32,575 bases of DNA from Gemmatimonadota bacterium (GTDB lineage Bacteria > Gemmatimonadota > Gemmatimonadetes > Gemmatimonadales > Gemmatimonadaceae), in assembly GCA_028287285.1 (NCBI GenBank), contig JAQBPY010000020.1:1-32575 (forward strand). The letters run 5' to 3'. The notes beneath the pieces are model-generated. The model had not been told where the DNA came from, did no database searches, and saw only the letters and a program-made list of their open reading frames with translations. Made by a program: the position numbers and the translations under genes. Shown piece after piece: positions 24,653 through 32,372 of this stretch (the first letter of the stretch is position 1; every line of letters begins with the position of its first letter).

Positions 24653-25692
24653 GCGATGCCCGTCTTGAGTGCCAGGATCTCGCGCTGCGCACTGGCAACG
24701 AGGCGCATACGCTCCTCATACGGAAGGAAACAGCTCTCGAAGCCGTTGAGCGCAACACGCGCGAGCTCATCGAAGCCGAAGTCGAGCGACTCCGCGGCGT
24801 GGACATATTCATCCGTGAGCGTAACGCCGCTCATGAGACGATTGTCGGTATTGAGCACCACATTGAGCCCACGATCGTAGTACTCACGGAATGGGTGCGT
24901 CTGGTACGAGCTGGCCGCCCGCGTCTGCACGTTGCTCGTGAGACAGATCTCGAGGGTGATGCGGCGGTCGTTGCAGTAGTCGGTAAGCGACGTATCCTCG
25001 ATGAGACGCGTCGCATGGCCCAGGCGATGCGCACCGCATACGTGCACGGCTTCGCGCACCGACTCCGCGCCATCGCCTTCACCGGCATGACAGGTGCACG
25101 CGAGGTCGTGGGAGCGTGCGTAGTCGAATGCCTTGACGTGCGCCTTGGCCGGATTGCCTGCCTCGCCGCCTGCAAGATCAAACCCCACGACACCCTGGCG
25201 GCGATATGCCACGGCAAGCTCGGCAAGCTCCTGCGACACACTGGGTGCCATGTTGCGAATGGCCGTGATGATGACGCGCCCCGTTATGCCGTGGTCGGCC
25301 TCCGCCCGCGCGAGTCCACGAAGCGGCGCTTCCACCGCCTGCTCGAGCGACAACCCTTCGCGCACATTGAGCACGGGCGCATACCGGACCTCGATGTACT
25401 TCACGCCATCGCGCGCGGCGTCCTCCGCGAGCTCGTAGGCAATGCGCTCGAGTGCCGGCTCGGTCTGCATGACGGACAGGGTGATGGCAAAACGCTCGAG
25501 ATAGTCCTCGAGGTCGCGCGCGTCGTCCACGATCATGTACTCGCGCAACGATTCGGCATCGGCGGCCGGCATGGTCTTGTCGTACTCCATGCCGAGGTCG
25601 ATCATTGTCTGTGGGCGCAGCGATCCGTCCAGGTGGCAATGCAGCTCCGCCTTGGGTAAACGGCGCAGGAGCTCGCGATGGAGAGCGGACAT
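24649..25692 (-). CDS. add: Adenosine deaminase
   Basis: A 347-residue TIM-barrel amidohydrolase that converts (deoxy)adenosine to (deoxy)inosine. The zinc and catalytic motifs are in order: ELHCHLDGS (His18, His20), GFDLAGGE, CHAGEGDG, GHATRL, SNVQT and NTDNRLMS. NTDN in place of the animal NTDD occurs in many bacterial members. It overlaps the small upstream gene by one base (TGATG) and the phosphorylase gene by four (ATGA), so it supplies inosine directly to the next enzyme. Confidence 0.95.
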   Translation of the reverse strand: MSALHRELLRRLPKAELHCHLDGSLRPQTMIDLGMEYDKTMPAADAESLREYMIVDDARDLEDYLERFAITLSVMQTEPALERIAYELAEDAARDGVKYIEVRYAPVLNVREGLSLEQAVEAPLRGLARAEADHGITGRVIITAIRNMAPSVSQELAELAVAYRRQGVVGFDLAGGEAGNPAKAHVKAFDYARSHDLACTCHAGEGDGAESVREAVHVCGAHRLGHATRLIEDTSLTDYCNDRRITLEICLTSNVQTRAASSYQTHPFREYYDRGLNVVLNTDNRLMSGVTLTDEYVHAAESLDFGFDELARVALNGFESCFLPYEERMRLVASAQREILALKTGIA

Positions 25693-25943
25693 CAGCTCTC
25701 GAATCGTGTCGCCGGATCCGCGATGTCGCGCTCCCGGTTCGGGATGAGCCGAAAGAGCGCGCCGTTGAAGAGCGGACTGTCGGAGGGCACCGGCAGGCCG
25801 CGACTATCGGTCACGAGCATTGCGCCACTCCGCACCTGCTCGGCGCTGGCCGCCGATTGCGCTGCAACGGCTTCGAGCGCGGTGCCACCGGCGGGTGCGT
25901 CAAGGCCGACGCCGTTGACGAAGACACGAACGGTATCGGTCAT
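25692..25943 (-). CDS. Small uncharacterised protein in the purine operon
   Basis: An 83-residue protein I do not recognise. It has no signal peptide or transmembrane segment. The opening VRVFVNGVGLDAPAGGTALEAV resembles the first strands and helix of a beta-grasp fold (ThiS/MoaD/2Fe-2S-like), and it continues with VTDSRGLPVPSDSPL and GALFRLIPNRE. It lacks the C-terminal Gly-Gly of sulfur carriers and has no cysteines, so neither sulfur transfer nor iron-sulfur binding is supported. It overlaps the phosphoesterase stop (ATGA) and the add start (TGATG), so translation is coupled on both sides. This argues that it is real and works with the operon. Confidence 0.75.
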   Translation of the reverse strand: MTDTVRVFVNGVGLDAPAGGTALEAVAAQSAASAEQVRSGAMLVTDSRGLPVPSDSPLFNGALFRLIPNRERDIADPATRFES

Positions 25944-28900
25944 GATCTGGGTGGAACGACGATGAAGCGTGCGTCGGCAGGCGGCTGCACCGGCTGCGGA
26001 CGGGCGCGCAGGTAGTCGATGAGCGCGTCGAGGTCGGTGATGGACAGCGGCTCGGTCTTGAGCGCCGAAGCTGACAGCCCCAGTCCCTCGCCACCGGTCG
26101 CCAGGAAGTCGGTGAAGACGACCGTATATTGCGCGTCGTCCCTGATCTCGCGGCCGCCGGTGGATTTCGCCGACACGATGCGCGACCCCGTGGCCCGGGT
26201 GGAATCGTAGGACACGACGAGGCCGCTGATGTGCACATTCACGCGCCGGGCAACGAGACGCTCGAGATATTCCCGAAGCGACTTGCCCGTGACCGTCACA
26301 CGATAGAGCACGTTCCCGAAGGGTTGGATCTCGAACACCGTTCCGTACGTTGCAGCACCTGCACGAAGACTAGCGCGAATACCGCCATTGTTCATGATGC
26401 CGACGTCGCCGTTGCCCGCTGCGCGCTGTGCATCCGCAATGAGGTTGCCGAGCGCGTACTGGTTCCCTTCGTGGAGCATGTCTGCGGCAACAGTCGCGAT
26501 GGGACGATTGACGAGCGGTGCAACCTTCGCAACGGCGTCGGTGACGATGGCGGCAATCACGGGATCGGCAGCAAGGGAATCGGGGAGCACGTCGCTCACG
26601 TGGTGTGTCGCGCCAGTGGGCCCGAGCTCCACCGTCTCGATGGCCGTGCCGCTCGACCGCGCCTGAACGACAGGAACTCCCTTTACCGTTGCATCCACGA
26701 GCGAATGGGTGTGTCCGCTCACCACCGCGTCGATGGGCTCGTGCAGCGCGTTCACCATGTCCACGATCTGCCCCTTGCAGTTCGTGGCGCCGTCGCGGTC
26801 GCAGAAGGCACCATCGTGCGCGATGACGATGACATAGTCGGCGCCCCGCGCGCGCAGCCGTCTGGAGAGACTGTCGACAATGGGCGCCGGCGCCAGGAAG
26901 CGCAGATCAGCCACATTCGACGCCTTCGTGGTACTCGGCGTAAGAATGGACGCGAGCCCGATGACGCCGATCTTGAGGGTGCCGCGGGTAACCAGTGTGT
27001 CGTCGCGGATCCACGGGACGTTGCGTCCATCTGCGTACCGGACGTTCGCGCCCAATATGCCGTAATGTGCATCGCGCATGCGGGCACGCAGCGTGTCCTG
27101 GCCCCAGTCGAATTCGTGATTGCCCAGTGCGCTGGCGGTAAAACCAAGCTGGTTGAAGATGGCGACGATGGGACGGCCAAAGGCAAGATTGGAGGCCGGT
27201 GTGCCCTGGAATTCGTCGCCGCCGTCCAGGAGAATGGTCTCGCAGGCCGGTGAGACGCAGCCCACGGCGGCGTTCCTGATGGCCGTTGCCCAATAGGCTG
27301 CGCCGCCACGGCGCTTGCCCGATGCATCGGGACGCGACTCGAGCGCACCATGGAAATCATTGGTGCCGATGATTCTCAAACGCGCCGCCGGCTTTCTACC
27401 CGATGTGCCTACAGCGTGTGCGTCTTCACGATTGTCGCGGCGCATCTGCGAATACAAGGTGCCAACCGCACCGGCCGGCTCGATGCGCCAGTTCTTCCTG
27501 AAGTAGTCCGACGGAGAGATGGTGCCTCTCTTCTTCACTTCGTCGATGAGGAGCTGCCGAATCTCCTGCTGCTTGTCATACACGAGCGGCGCACCGGCGA
27601 GCATCGCATAGCCACCACCACCTGTCTGGCGATAGTTGTTGAGCGCCATGGTGAACGAGTCGGCAGGCAAAACCGGACGACCCTTTATCTCGAGGCGGGT
27701 GATGCGTTGGCCAATGGGACGCGAGACGTCGATGGTGTAGTCCACACCGGCGACGATATCGAAGTTGAAGCCCGGAATTGCCGGGTCGATACCGACTGCG
27801 CCATTCGCGCCGGTCACGTAGTAGCGGGCACTCTGCTCGAGATACTCACGCAGCTGCTTGCCCGTGATGCGAATGGCGCGCAGCGTGTTGTCGTATGGGT
27901 ACAGCGCCATCAAGCGGGCCGCGGTGATGTCGCCTGCATCGATGGAAGCATCGAGCGAGAATGCCGCCGTGGAGGCGAGGTCCGCACCGGTTGCGTTGCG
28001 CTCGACCTCGAGGATGAAATCCATCAGGGGTGTATCGGCAACACGTGCGGAGTCGGACCGCCAGGCGACGGTCGTACGGCCGATGGTGGTGTTCACCCAC
28101 TGCAGCGCGGCGCGGTGTGCGGTGTCGGTGACCGCGACAACAGCTGGATCTTCGGCGTGTTTGTCAGCCTGCACCACACGCGAGCTCTTGCTCGCTACGC
28201 GCCAGTGATCGTTCTCGCGGACCAGGGTGAGATGCGCCACGGCAACACTCGTCGCCCAGTTCTTTGGCTGCATGAGCAGCACGCCGTCAATGAGCGTATC
28301 GCCCACTTCCTGGTGCGAGTGGCCAAAGAGGATCATGTCGATGCCGCGCACCTCGCGTGCAACACGAGCCGCCACGTTCTCACTCGGCATGTTCGTGCCC
28401 ACGGTGTCGTAGCTCGACGCGCCGGCGAGTCCGGAATGCATGGTGACGACAATGATGTCGGCGCCTGCCGCGCGCGCCTTGCCCACCGCCGCGCGCACTT
28501 CGGGGACGATGTCGCGAAGGACCAGCCTGTCCTTCACATTGTCGCGGTCCCACACCATCACGCCGGGCGTCGTCGCGCCAATGATGCCGATCTTTGCACC
28601 GTTGCGCTCGACGATGGTAAAGCCGGGAAACGCGGCCGTGCCCCCGGTGGCGCGGTACGTGTTCGTAGAGAGAAAGGGAAACGTGGCCTGCGCGATGGAC
28701 TTCTCGAGGAACGGGACGCCGTAGTTGAATTCGTGATTGCCGATGGCGGCGGCGTCGTAGTGCATCGCGTTCATCGCGGCGATGACAGGGTGCGGCGAGC
28801 CCTCGGGCGCAACGCGCGCGGCGACGTACGTGAGCGACGTGCCCTGCAGCAGATCGCCGGCATCCAGGAGCACGACGCGGCCCGGTGCCGAGCGGCGAAG

Positions 28901-29107
28901 GGAATCGACAATGGTGGCGGCGCGGCTCAACCCCCGCGCATTGTCCACCTTGTTGGTTTCGTAATTCCAGCCGCGAATGCGACCGTGGACGTCGGTCGTG
29001 CCCGCCACGATGAGGTCCATCGTGTCCTGGCCGGCTGCCGGGAGGGCGTAGACACACGCAGCCGCGACCACGAGGGCCGCGGCAGAGCAAGAGGATCGAA
29101 TCCGCAT
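25940..29107 (-). CDS. Tandem CpdB-like/UshA-like nucleotide phosphoesterase (YfkN-type)
   Basis: A 1055-residue exported protein made of two complete metallophosphoesterase plus 5'-nucleotidase C-domain units. The signal peptide ends near residue 26 (LPAAGQ). The first unit (about 30-545) looks like 2',3'-cyclic phosphodiesterase/3'-nucleotidase, with TTDVHGR (Asp39, His41), LDAGDLLQG, GNHEFNYG (124-130), HSG near 224 and GHSH (263). The second unit (about 575-1045) looks like 5'-nucleotidase, with GTNDFHG, DGGDEFQG, GNHEFDWG and GHTH, then NNGGIR and FLATGGEGL. Bacillus YfkN has the same two-unit plan. It heads the purine operon and should produce nucleosides in the periplasm or outside the cell. 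Confidence 0.93.
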   Translation of the reverse strand: MRIRSSCSAAALVVAAACVYALPAAGQDTMDLIVAGTTDVHGRIRGWNYETNKVDNARGLSRAATIVDSLRRSAPGRVVLLDAGDLLQGTSLTYVAARVAPEGSPHPVIAAMNAMHYDAAAIGNHEFNYGVPFLEKSIAQATFPFLSTNTYRATGGTAAFPGFTIVERNGAKIGIIGATTPGVMVWDRDNVKDRLVLRDIVPEVRAAVGKARAAGADIIVVTMHSGLAGASSYDTVGTNMPSENVAARVAREVRGIDMILFGHSHQEVGDTLIDGVLLMQPKNWATSVAVAHLTLVRENDHWRVASKSSRVVQADKHAEDPAVVAVTDTAHRAALQWVNTTIGRTTVAWRSDSARVADTPLMDFILEVERNATGADLASTAAFSLDASIDAGDITAARLMALYPYDNTLRAIRITGKQLREYLEQSARYYVTGANGAVGIDPAIPGFNFDIVAGVDYTIDVSRPIGQRITRLEIKGRPVLPADSFTMALNNYRQTGGGGYAMLAGAPLVYDKQQEIRQLLIDEVKKRGTISPSDYFRKNWRIEPAGAVGTLYSQMRRDNREDAHAVGTSGRKPAARLRIIGTNDFHGALESRPDASGKRRGGAAYWATAIRNAAVGCVSPACETILLDGGDEFQGTPASNLAFGRPIVAIFNQLGFTASALGNHEFDWGQDTLRARMRDAHYGILGANVRYADGRNVPWIRDDTLVTRGTLKIGVIGLASILTPSTTKASNVADLRFLAPAPIVDSLSRRLRARGADYVIVIAHDGAFCDRDGATNCKGQIVDMVNALHEPIDAVVSGHTHSLVDATVKGVPVVQARSSGTAIETVELGPTGATHHVSDVLPDSLAADPVIAAIVTDAVAKVAPLVNRPIATVAADMLHEGNQYALGNLIADAQRAAGNGDVGIMNNGGIRASLRAGAATYGTVFEIQPFGNVLYRVTVTGKSLREYLERLVARRVNVHISGLVVSYDSTRATGSRIVSAKSTGGREIRDDAQYTVVFTDFLATGGEGLGLSASALKTEPLSITDLDALIDYLRARPQPVQPPADARFIVVPPRS

Positions 29108-29166
29108 GGGAAAAAGCTAGTCGGCGGCGAGGCCCGCAGGGAGGAGCGAGCCCGCCGCGGGCGCTT

Positions 29167-30360
29167 CTATTGGCGCCTCGTGTTGCCGCTCAGCACTGCC
29201 TCGAGGCGTTGTAGTCGTGCTTCCATGCCGGCAACTTGCATACGGAGGCGAGCATTCTCGGCACGAAGTGAATCGGTCCGCTCCGCGACCGCCTTTACGG
29301 CGGCCATGTTGATGCCATCGATGTCGACGGTGTTGATGAGGAGGTCGCTCTCACCCATGCCGAATGCGGCGTGGAGATCCTGCGCCATGGGGCCGATGTG
29401 GCGAATGGACGCATCCTGGGTCTTGTAGTTCCAGCTCGAGACCGGAACATCGCGCAGCCGCGACAGGATGTCCTCACCGGTCATGGACTGGAAATGCTCC
29501 TTTCTGTTGCGGTCGGAGATGCTGCTCCAGGAGCCGCCGCCTGCTGCTACCTGCACGCCGCTGCTGAGGTTTTGCGCCGTGTAGAACTGGATGCCGCCGC
29601 ACCCGCGTGCCACGAACTGGTTGTTCGCCGTGGGATACACCGAATCTGACGAGAAGCCGGCACAGCCGTCGCCGAGGACCACCGAACCCTGGCGATTTGC
29701 CGTGCGCGCATTTTTCCCGATGGCAACGGAAAAATTTCCGCTTGCGCTGTTCTGGAGACCGATGGCCACACCGAAGCTTCCATTGGCGATGCTCGGACCA
29801 AGCACGATGCTGGCCAGCCCGCCTGCGATACTGCTGGGCCCCATGGCGAGCGCGTCGTCGCCGGTAGCCTGCGCGCCGCTGCCAATGGCGACCGCACCCA
29901 CGGCAGATGCGGTGCCGTTGAAGGCGAACGCACGATTCGCACTGGCGGTGCCGTTGTTTCCCAGCGCAACCGACTGGCCGCCCGACGCGGTCGTGGCCAA
30001 CCCCGCCGCGAATGACTGATCGCCGGACGCGCGCGTGTTTTCTCCAAAGGCCGCGGAACCGTAGCCGGTCTGTCCCAGATCCCAGTACGTGCTGCCGAAC
30101 GAGTCGACCTTGCCGGCGCGGAATGCGGACTTCCCCGGATACCACATGAGGCGAACGCCGGCCCCGGTGGCGGGAATGGTTCCCACGTCCACGACACCCC
30201 CGGCGAGCAGCGCACCGTCAGTATTCACGCGCATCAGGGTTTGCCCCGCCTTCGAGACAAAGAGCGCAGAATCGCTCTGTGCAGTGAGTGCCCGCGGAGC
30301 GGCGGCGAGCAGAATCGTGAGCCCTGCAGCGAAGGAAAATGCCTTGAGTAGCTTTGTCAT
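29167..30360 (-). CDS. Secreted fibre with YadA-like head repeats and S74 self-cleaving chaperone domain
   Basis: A 397-residue exported protein with a signal peptide at residues 1-27. About nine 14-residue YadA-head repeats (SxAxGxxAxASGxxS pattern) span about 99-230 and should form a left-handed trimeric beta-roll. NNQFVARGCGGIQFYT links to an S74 intramolecular chaperone domain at about 280-360. Its SDRNRKE motif (Ser282, Lys287) matches the Ser-Lys self-cleavage dyad. A coiled coil from about 362 ends the protein. There is no YadA-type membrane anchor. After cleavage the N-terminal trimer would be released or held by another partner. It ends 59 bp before the phosphoesterase gene, so read-through into the purine operon is possible. 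Function is inferred from the domains. Confidence 0.85.
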   Translation of the reverse strand: MTKLLKAFSFAAGLTILLAAAPRALTAQSDSALFVSKAGQTLMRVNTDGALLAGGVVDVGTIPATGAGVRLMWYPGKSAFRAGKVDSFGSTYWDLGQTGYGSAAFGENTRASGDQSFAAGLATTASGGQSVALGNNGTASANRAFAFNGTASAVGAVAIGSGAQATGDDALAMGPSSIAGGLASIVLGPSIANGSFGVAIGLQNSASGNFSVAIGKNARTANRQGSVVLGDGCAGFSSDSVYPTANNQFVARGCGGIQFYTAQNLSSGVQVAAGGGSWSSISDRNRKEHFQSMTGEDILSRLRDVPVSSWNYKTQDASIRHIGPMAQDLHAAFGMGESDLLINTVDIDGINMAAVKAVAERTDSLRAENARLRMQVAGMEARLQRLEAVLSGNTRRQ

Positions 30361-30479
30361 TGGTGGGAGCTGAGTGACTGGTCAAACGGACGTCCGCGTG
30401 TTAAACAACGGAGTAGGATAGCATCGGTGCGTTCCGCGGCCAAAGCGGGCGCGGCTTTACTGTTTCCCGTGGGGAGTGA

Positions 30480-31535
30480 ATGGCCAGTTCGAGAGCACCC
30501 AGAGCCGTCCGTCGCGGCTCTGCGGCAGTGGCAGCCATGATGTTCATGGCCGCGTGCCATGATTTCACACCCACGAAGCCGCTCGCGCCTGTCCTGGACG
30601 TGAAACAGCTCGCCGCGGCGCGCTGCCAAGTGAGCGTGGTCGACCGAGTGATGTCGTGCACGGCGGTGAAACCGCTTGCGGCACGCTCGTCATCCGGTGG
30701 AGTGCATTTCGACCGCATCGTGGGGGGGCAGGACGTCTACATCAAGTTGGCAAGTGCCGGCACCACGTACGACGCAGGCACGGAGGTCCTCTCGAGCAGC
30801 GTGAGTATGCAGAACCTCACGCAGTTTCTCATGGGTACCACCGACGGCAGCTCTGTCACACCCATCAACGTGTTCTTCGATCAGCAGCCCACGACCACGT
30901 CGGGCAGCGGCACGGTGACCGTGGCCAATGCGGATGGAACCGCGACATTCACCGCCTCCGGCCAGCCATACTTCCAGTACGGCCAGATCGTCGCGCCTTA
31001 CGAGATATCCTCGTCGAAGCTGTGGCAGTTCAACCTGCCGGCCAGCGTTGTCTCGTTCGAGTTCAGCGTGTACGTCTCGGCGCCCATGACGAACGAGACG
31101 TTCATGCTGCTCGATCGCGTCTGGACCGGGAGCAGCAGCACGGACTGGCTCGCAGACGCGAACTGGGCAGGTGCCGCGGCGCCCGTAGCCACCAGCACAG
31201 TGGGCATTCCCAGTGATTCGCTGCTTGCTCCGGGCCATGCCCAGCCGTCCATCTCGGCCGATACGGCGGTCGCCAACCTCCGGGTTGGGTATGGGAGCAC
31301 CCTGTCCCTGAATGCGCACACATTGAAAGCGTCGGGAAACGTGGATGCCGTTGGCACGATCACCGGCGGCACGCTGCGGTTGACGGGACCGGCAGCACGG
31401 ATCGGTGGAAACGTCGACGCAGTGAATGTGACCGGCAGCGCGCGCCTGCAGCGGAACATGCATGCCTCTGCCGCCGTTTCGGTGACGGGCACGCTCACGG
31501 TGACGGACTATCCGCTCACCATTCAGATTCCATAG
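30480..31535 (+). CDS. Uncharacterised surface lipoprotein with WxG-DW-NW repeat domain
   Basis: A 351-residue lipoprotein with lipobox MAAC (Cys26) after a basic, hydrophobic N-terminus. Residues 75-205 are beta-rich with no domain I recognise. From 215 the phrase VWTGSSSTDWLADANWAGAAAP opens a repeat type seen in secreted beta-helix and autotransporter-like proteins of Bacteroidetes and relatives. It is followed by short strands (ANLRVGYGSTLSLNAHTLKASGNV) to the end. GGGGAG lies just before the ATG. It is divergent from the YadA-head fibre across a 119-bp shared promoter region, which suggests joint use at the cell surface. The function is unknown. Confidence 0.75.
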   Translation: MASSRAPRAVRRGSAAVAAMMFMAACHDFTPTKPLAPVLDVKQLAAARCQVSVVDRVMSCTAVKPLAARSSSGGVHFDRIVGGQDVYIKLASAGTTYDAGTEVLSSSVSMQNLTQFLMGTTDGSSVTPINVFFDQQPTTTSGSGTVTVANADGTATFTASGQPYFQYGQIVAPYEISSSKLWQFNLPASVVSFEFSVYVSAPMTNETFMLLDRVWTGSSSTDWLADANWAGAAAPVATSTVGIPSDSLLAPGHAQPSISADTAVANLRVGYGSTLSLNAHTLKASGNVDAVGTITGGTLRLTGPAARIGGNVDAVNVTGSARLQRNMHASAAVSVTGTLTVTDYPLTIQIP

Positions 31536-31562
31536 CGCCTGCTTGAAGAACTACGAGTGTAG

Positions 31563-32132
31563 TTGTCCGTGAATGTCGTTCGTGCGGACGTTCCGGACGT
31601 GCTCATCATCGAGCCACGCGTGTTCCGCGACGCGCGCGGCTTTCTGTACGAGAGCTTCAACCGTGATACGTTTGCGGCGTTGCGCGAATGGGGAATTCCT
31701 GGCGGATTCGTGCAGGAGAACCACTCGCGCTCGGCGGCTGGTGTGTTGCGCGGCCTCCACTATCAGCTGCACCATCCGCAGGGCAAGCTCCTCACCTGCG
31801 TGAGCGGGCGTATCTTCGACGTGGCCGTGGACATTCGCCGCGGGTCGCCGACGTTCAGGCAGTTCACGGCGACGATTCTCGATGCGGCAGAACCGCGGTA
31901 CGTGTGGATACCGCCCGGGTTTGCGCATGGATTCTGTGTGATGGGCGAAGGGGCGGACGTGCTGTACAAGTGCACGGACGTCTATCACCCCGAAGACGAG
32001 CACGGCATTCTGTGGTCTGATCCATCCATTGGCATCCCGTGGCCGGTCGAGAACCCGGCCGTGGCCGCGAAAGACGAGGCGTACGCGCCGCTCGATGACC
32101 GGCGTGAGGATCTTCCGGTGTATGGCGTGTAG
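31563..32132 (+). CDS. rfbC: dTDP-4-dehydrorhamnose 3,5-epimerase
   Basis: A 189-residue cupin enzyme (RmlC) of dTDP-L-rhamnose synthesis. The signatures are EPRVFRDARGFLYESFN, QENHSRSAAGVLRGLHYQ with the catalytic His, GRIFDVAVDIRRGSPTF, WIPPGFAHGF and CTDVYHPEDEHGILWSDP. Length is normal. The frame opens with TTG at 31563; GTG at 31569 is an alternative, and both lack a strong ribosome site. It follows the lipoprotein gene by 27 bp. rmlA, rmlB and rmlD are not in the window. Confidence 0.95.
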   Translation: MSVNVVRADVPDVLIIEPRVFRDARGFLYESFNRDTFAALREWGIPGGFVQENHSRSAAGVLRGLHYQLHHPQGKLLTCVSGRIFDVAVDIRRGSPTFRQFTATILDAAEPRYVWIPPGFAHGFCVMGEGADVLYKCTDVYHPEDEHGILWSDPSIGIPWPVENPAVAAKDEAYAPLDDRREDLPVYGV

Positions 32133-32142
32133 GTCTGCGGTT

Positions 32143-32256
32143 TGTCGTCGCGCCACGCGCTGTGCGCGTGTCGGGAGATATTCTATCGTCCCCTTCGACT
32201 GAACCCAGCGGCGGTACAGTATTTCCCGACAGACGCTGCGCGTCTGCGGGATGACA
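32143..32256. repeat. REP-like inverted doublet, copy B1
   Basis: This 114-bp element begins TGTCGTCGCG and ends CGGGATGACA. The left unit hairpin is ACGCGC-TGT-GCGCGT and the right unit hairpin is CAGACGC-GCA-GCGTCTG. Each is followed on its inner side by TCGGGA-ATA sequence. The stems differ between units but remain paired. It lies 10 bp after the rfbC stop. Confidence 0.8.
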
Positions 32257-32267
32257 ACCGTTCGTTA

Positions 32268-32361
32268 TGTCATCCCGCACGCGCTGTGCGCGTTTCGGGA
32301 GATACTCTACCGTTCCTTGGACTGAACGTGGCGCGCGGTACAGCGCGTCTGCGGGATGACG
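32268..32361. repeat. REP-like inverted doublet, copy B2 with internal deletion
   Basis: The left unit (TGTCATCCCG, ACGCGC-TGT-GCGCGT, TTCGGGAGATACT) is intact. The right unit keeps only CGCGTCTGCGGGATGAC after GGTACAG. Relative to copy B1, 19 bp (TATTTCCCGACAGACGCTG) are missing from that arm. It ends 11 bp before the stop codon of the partial gene at the right edge. Confidence 0.75.
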
Positions 32362-32372
32362 CCGCACCGGCC

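Noticed and set aside
27350..29428. 692-codon plus-strand frame opposite the double phosphoesterase
   Set aside because: Shadow frame; the minus strand has all metal-site motifs of two nucleotidase units.
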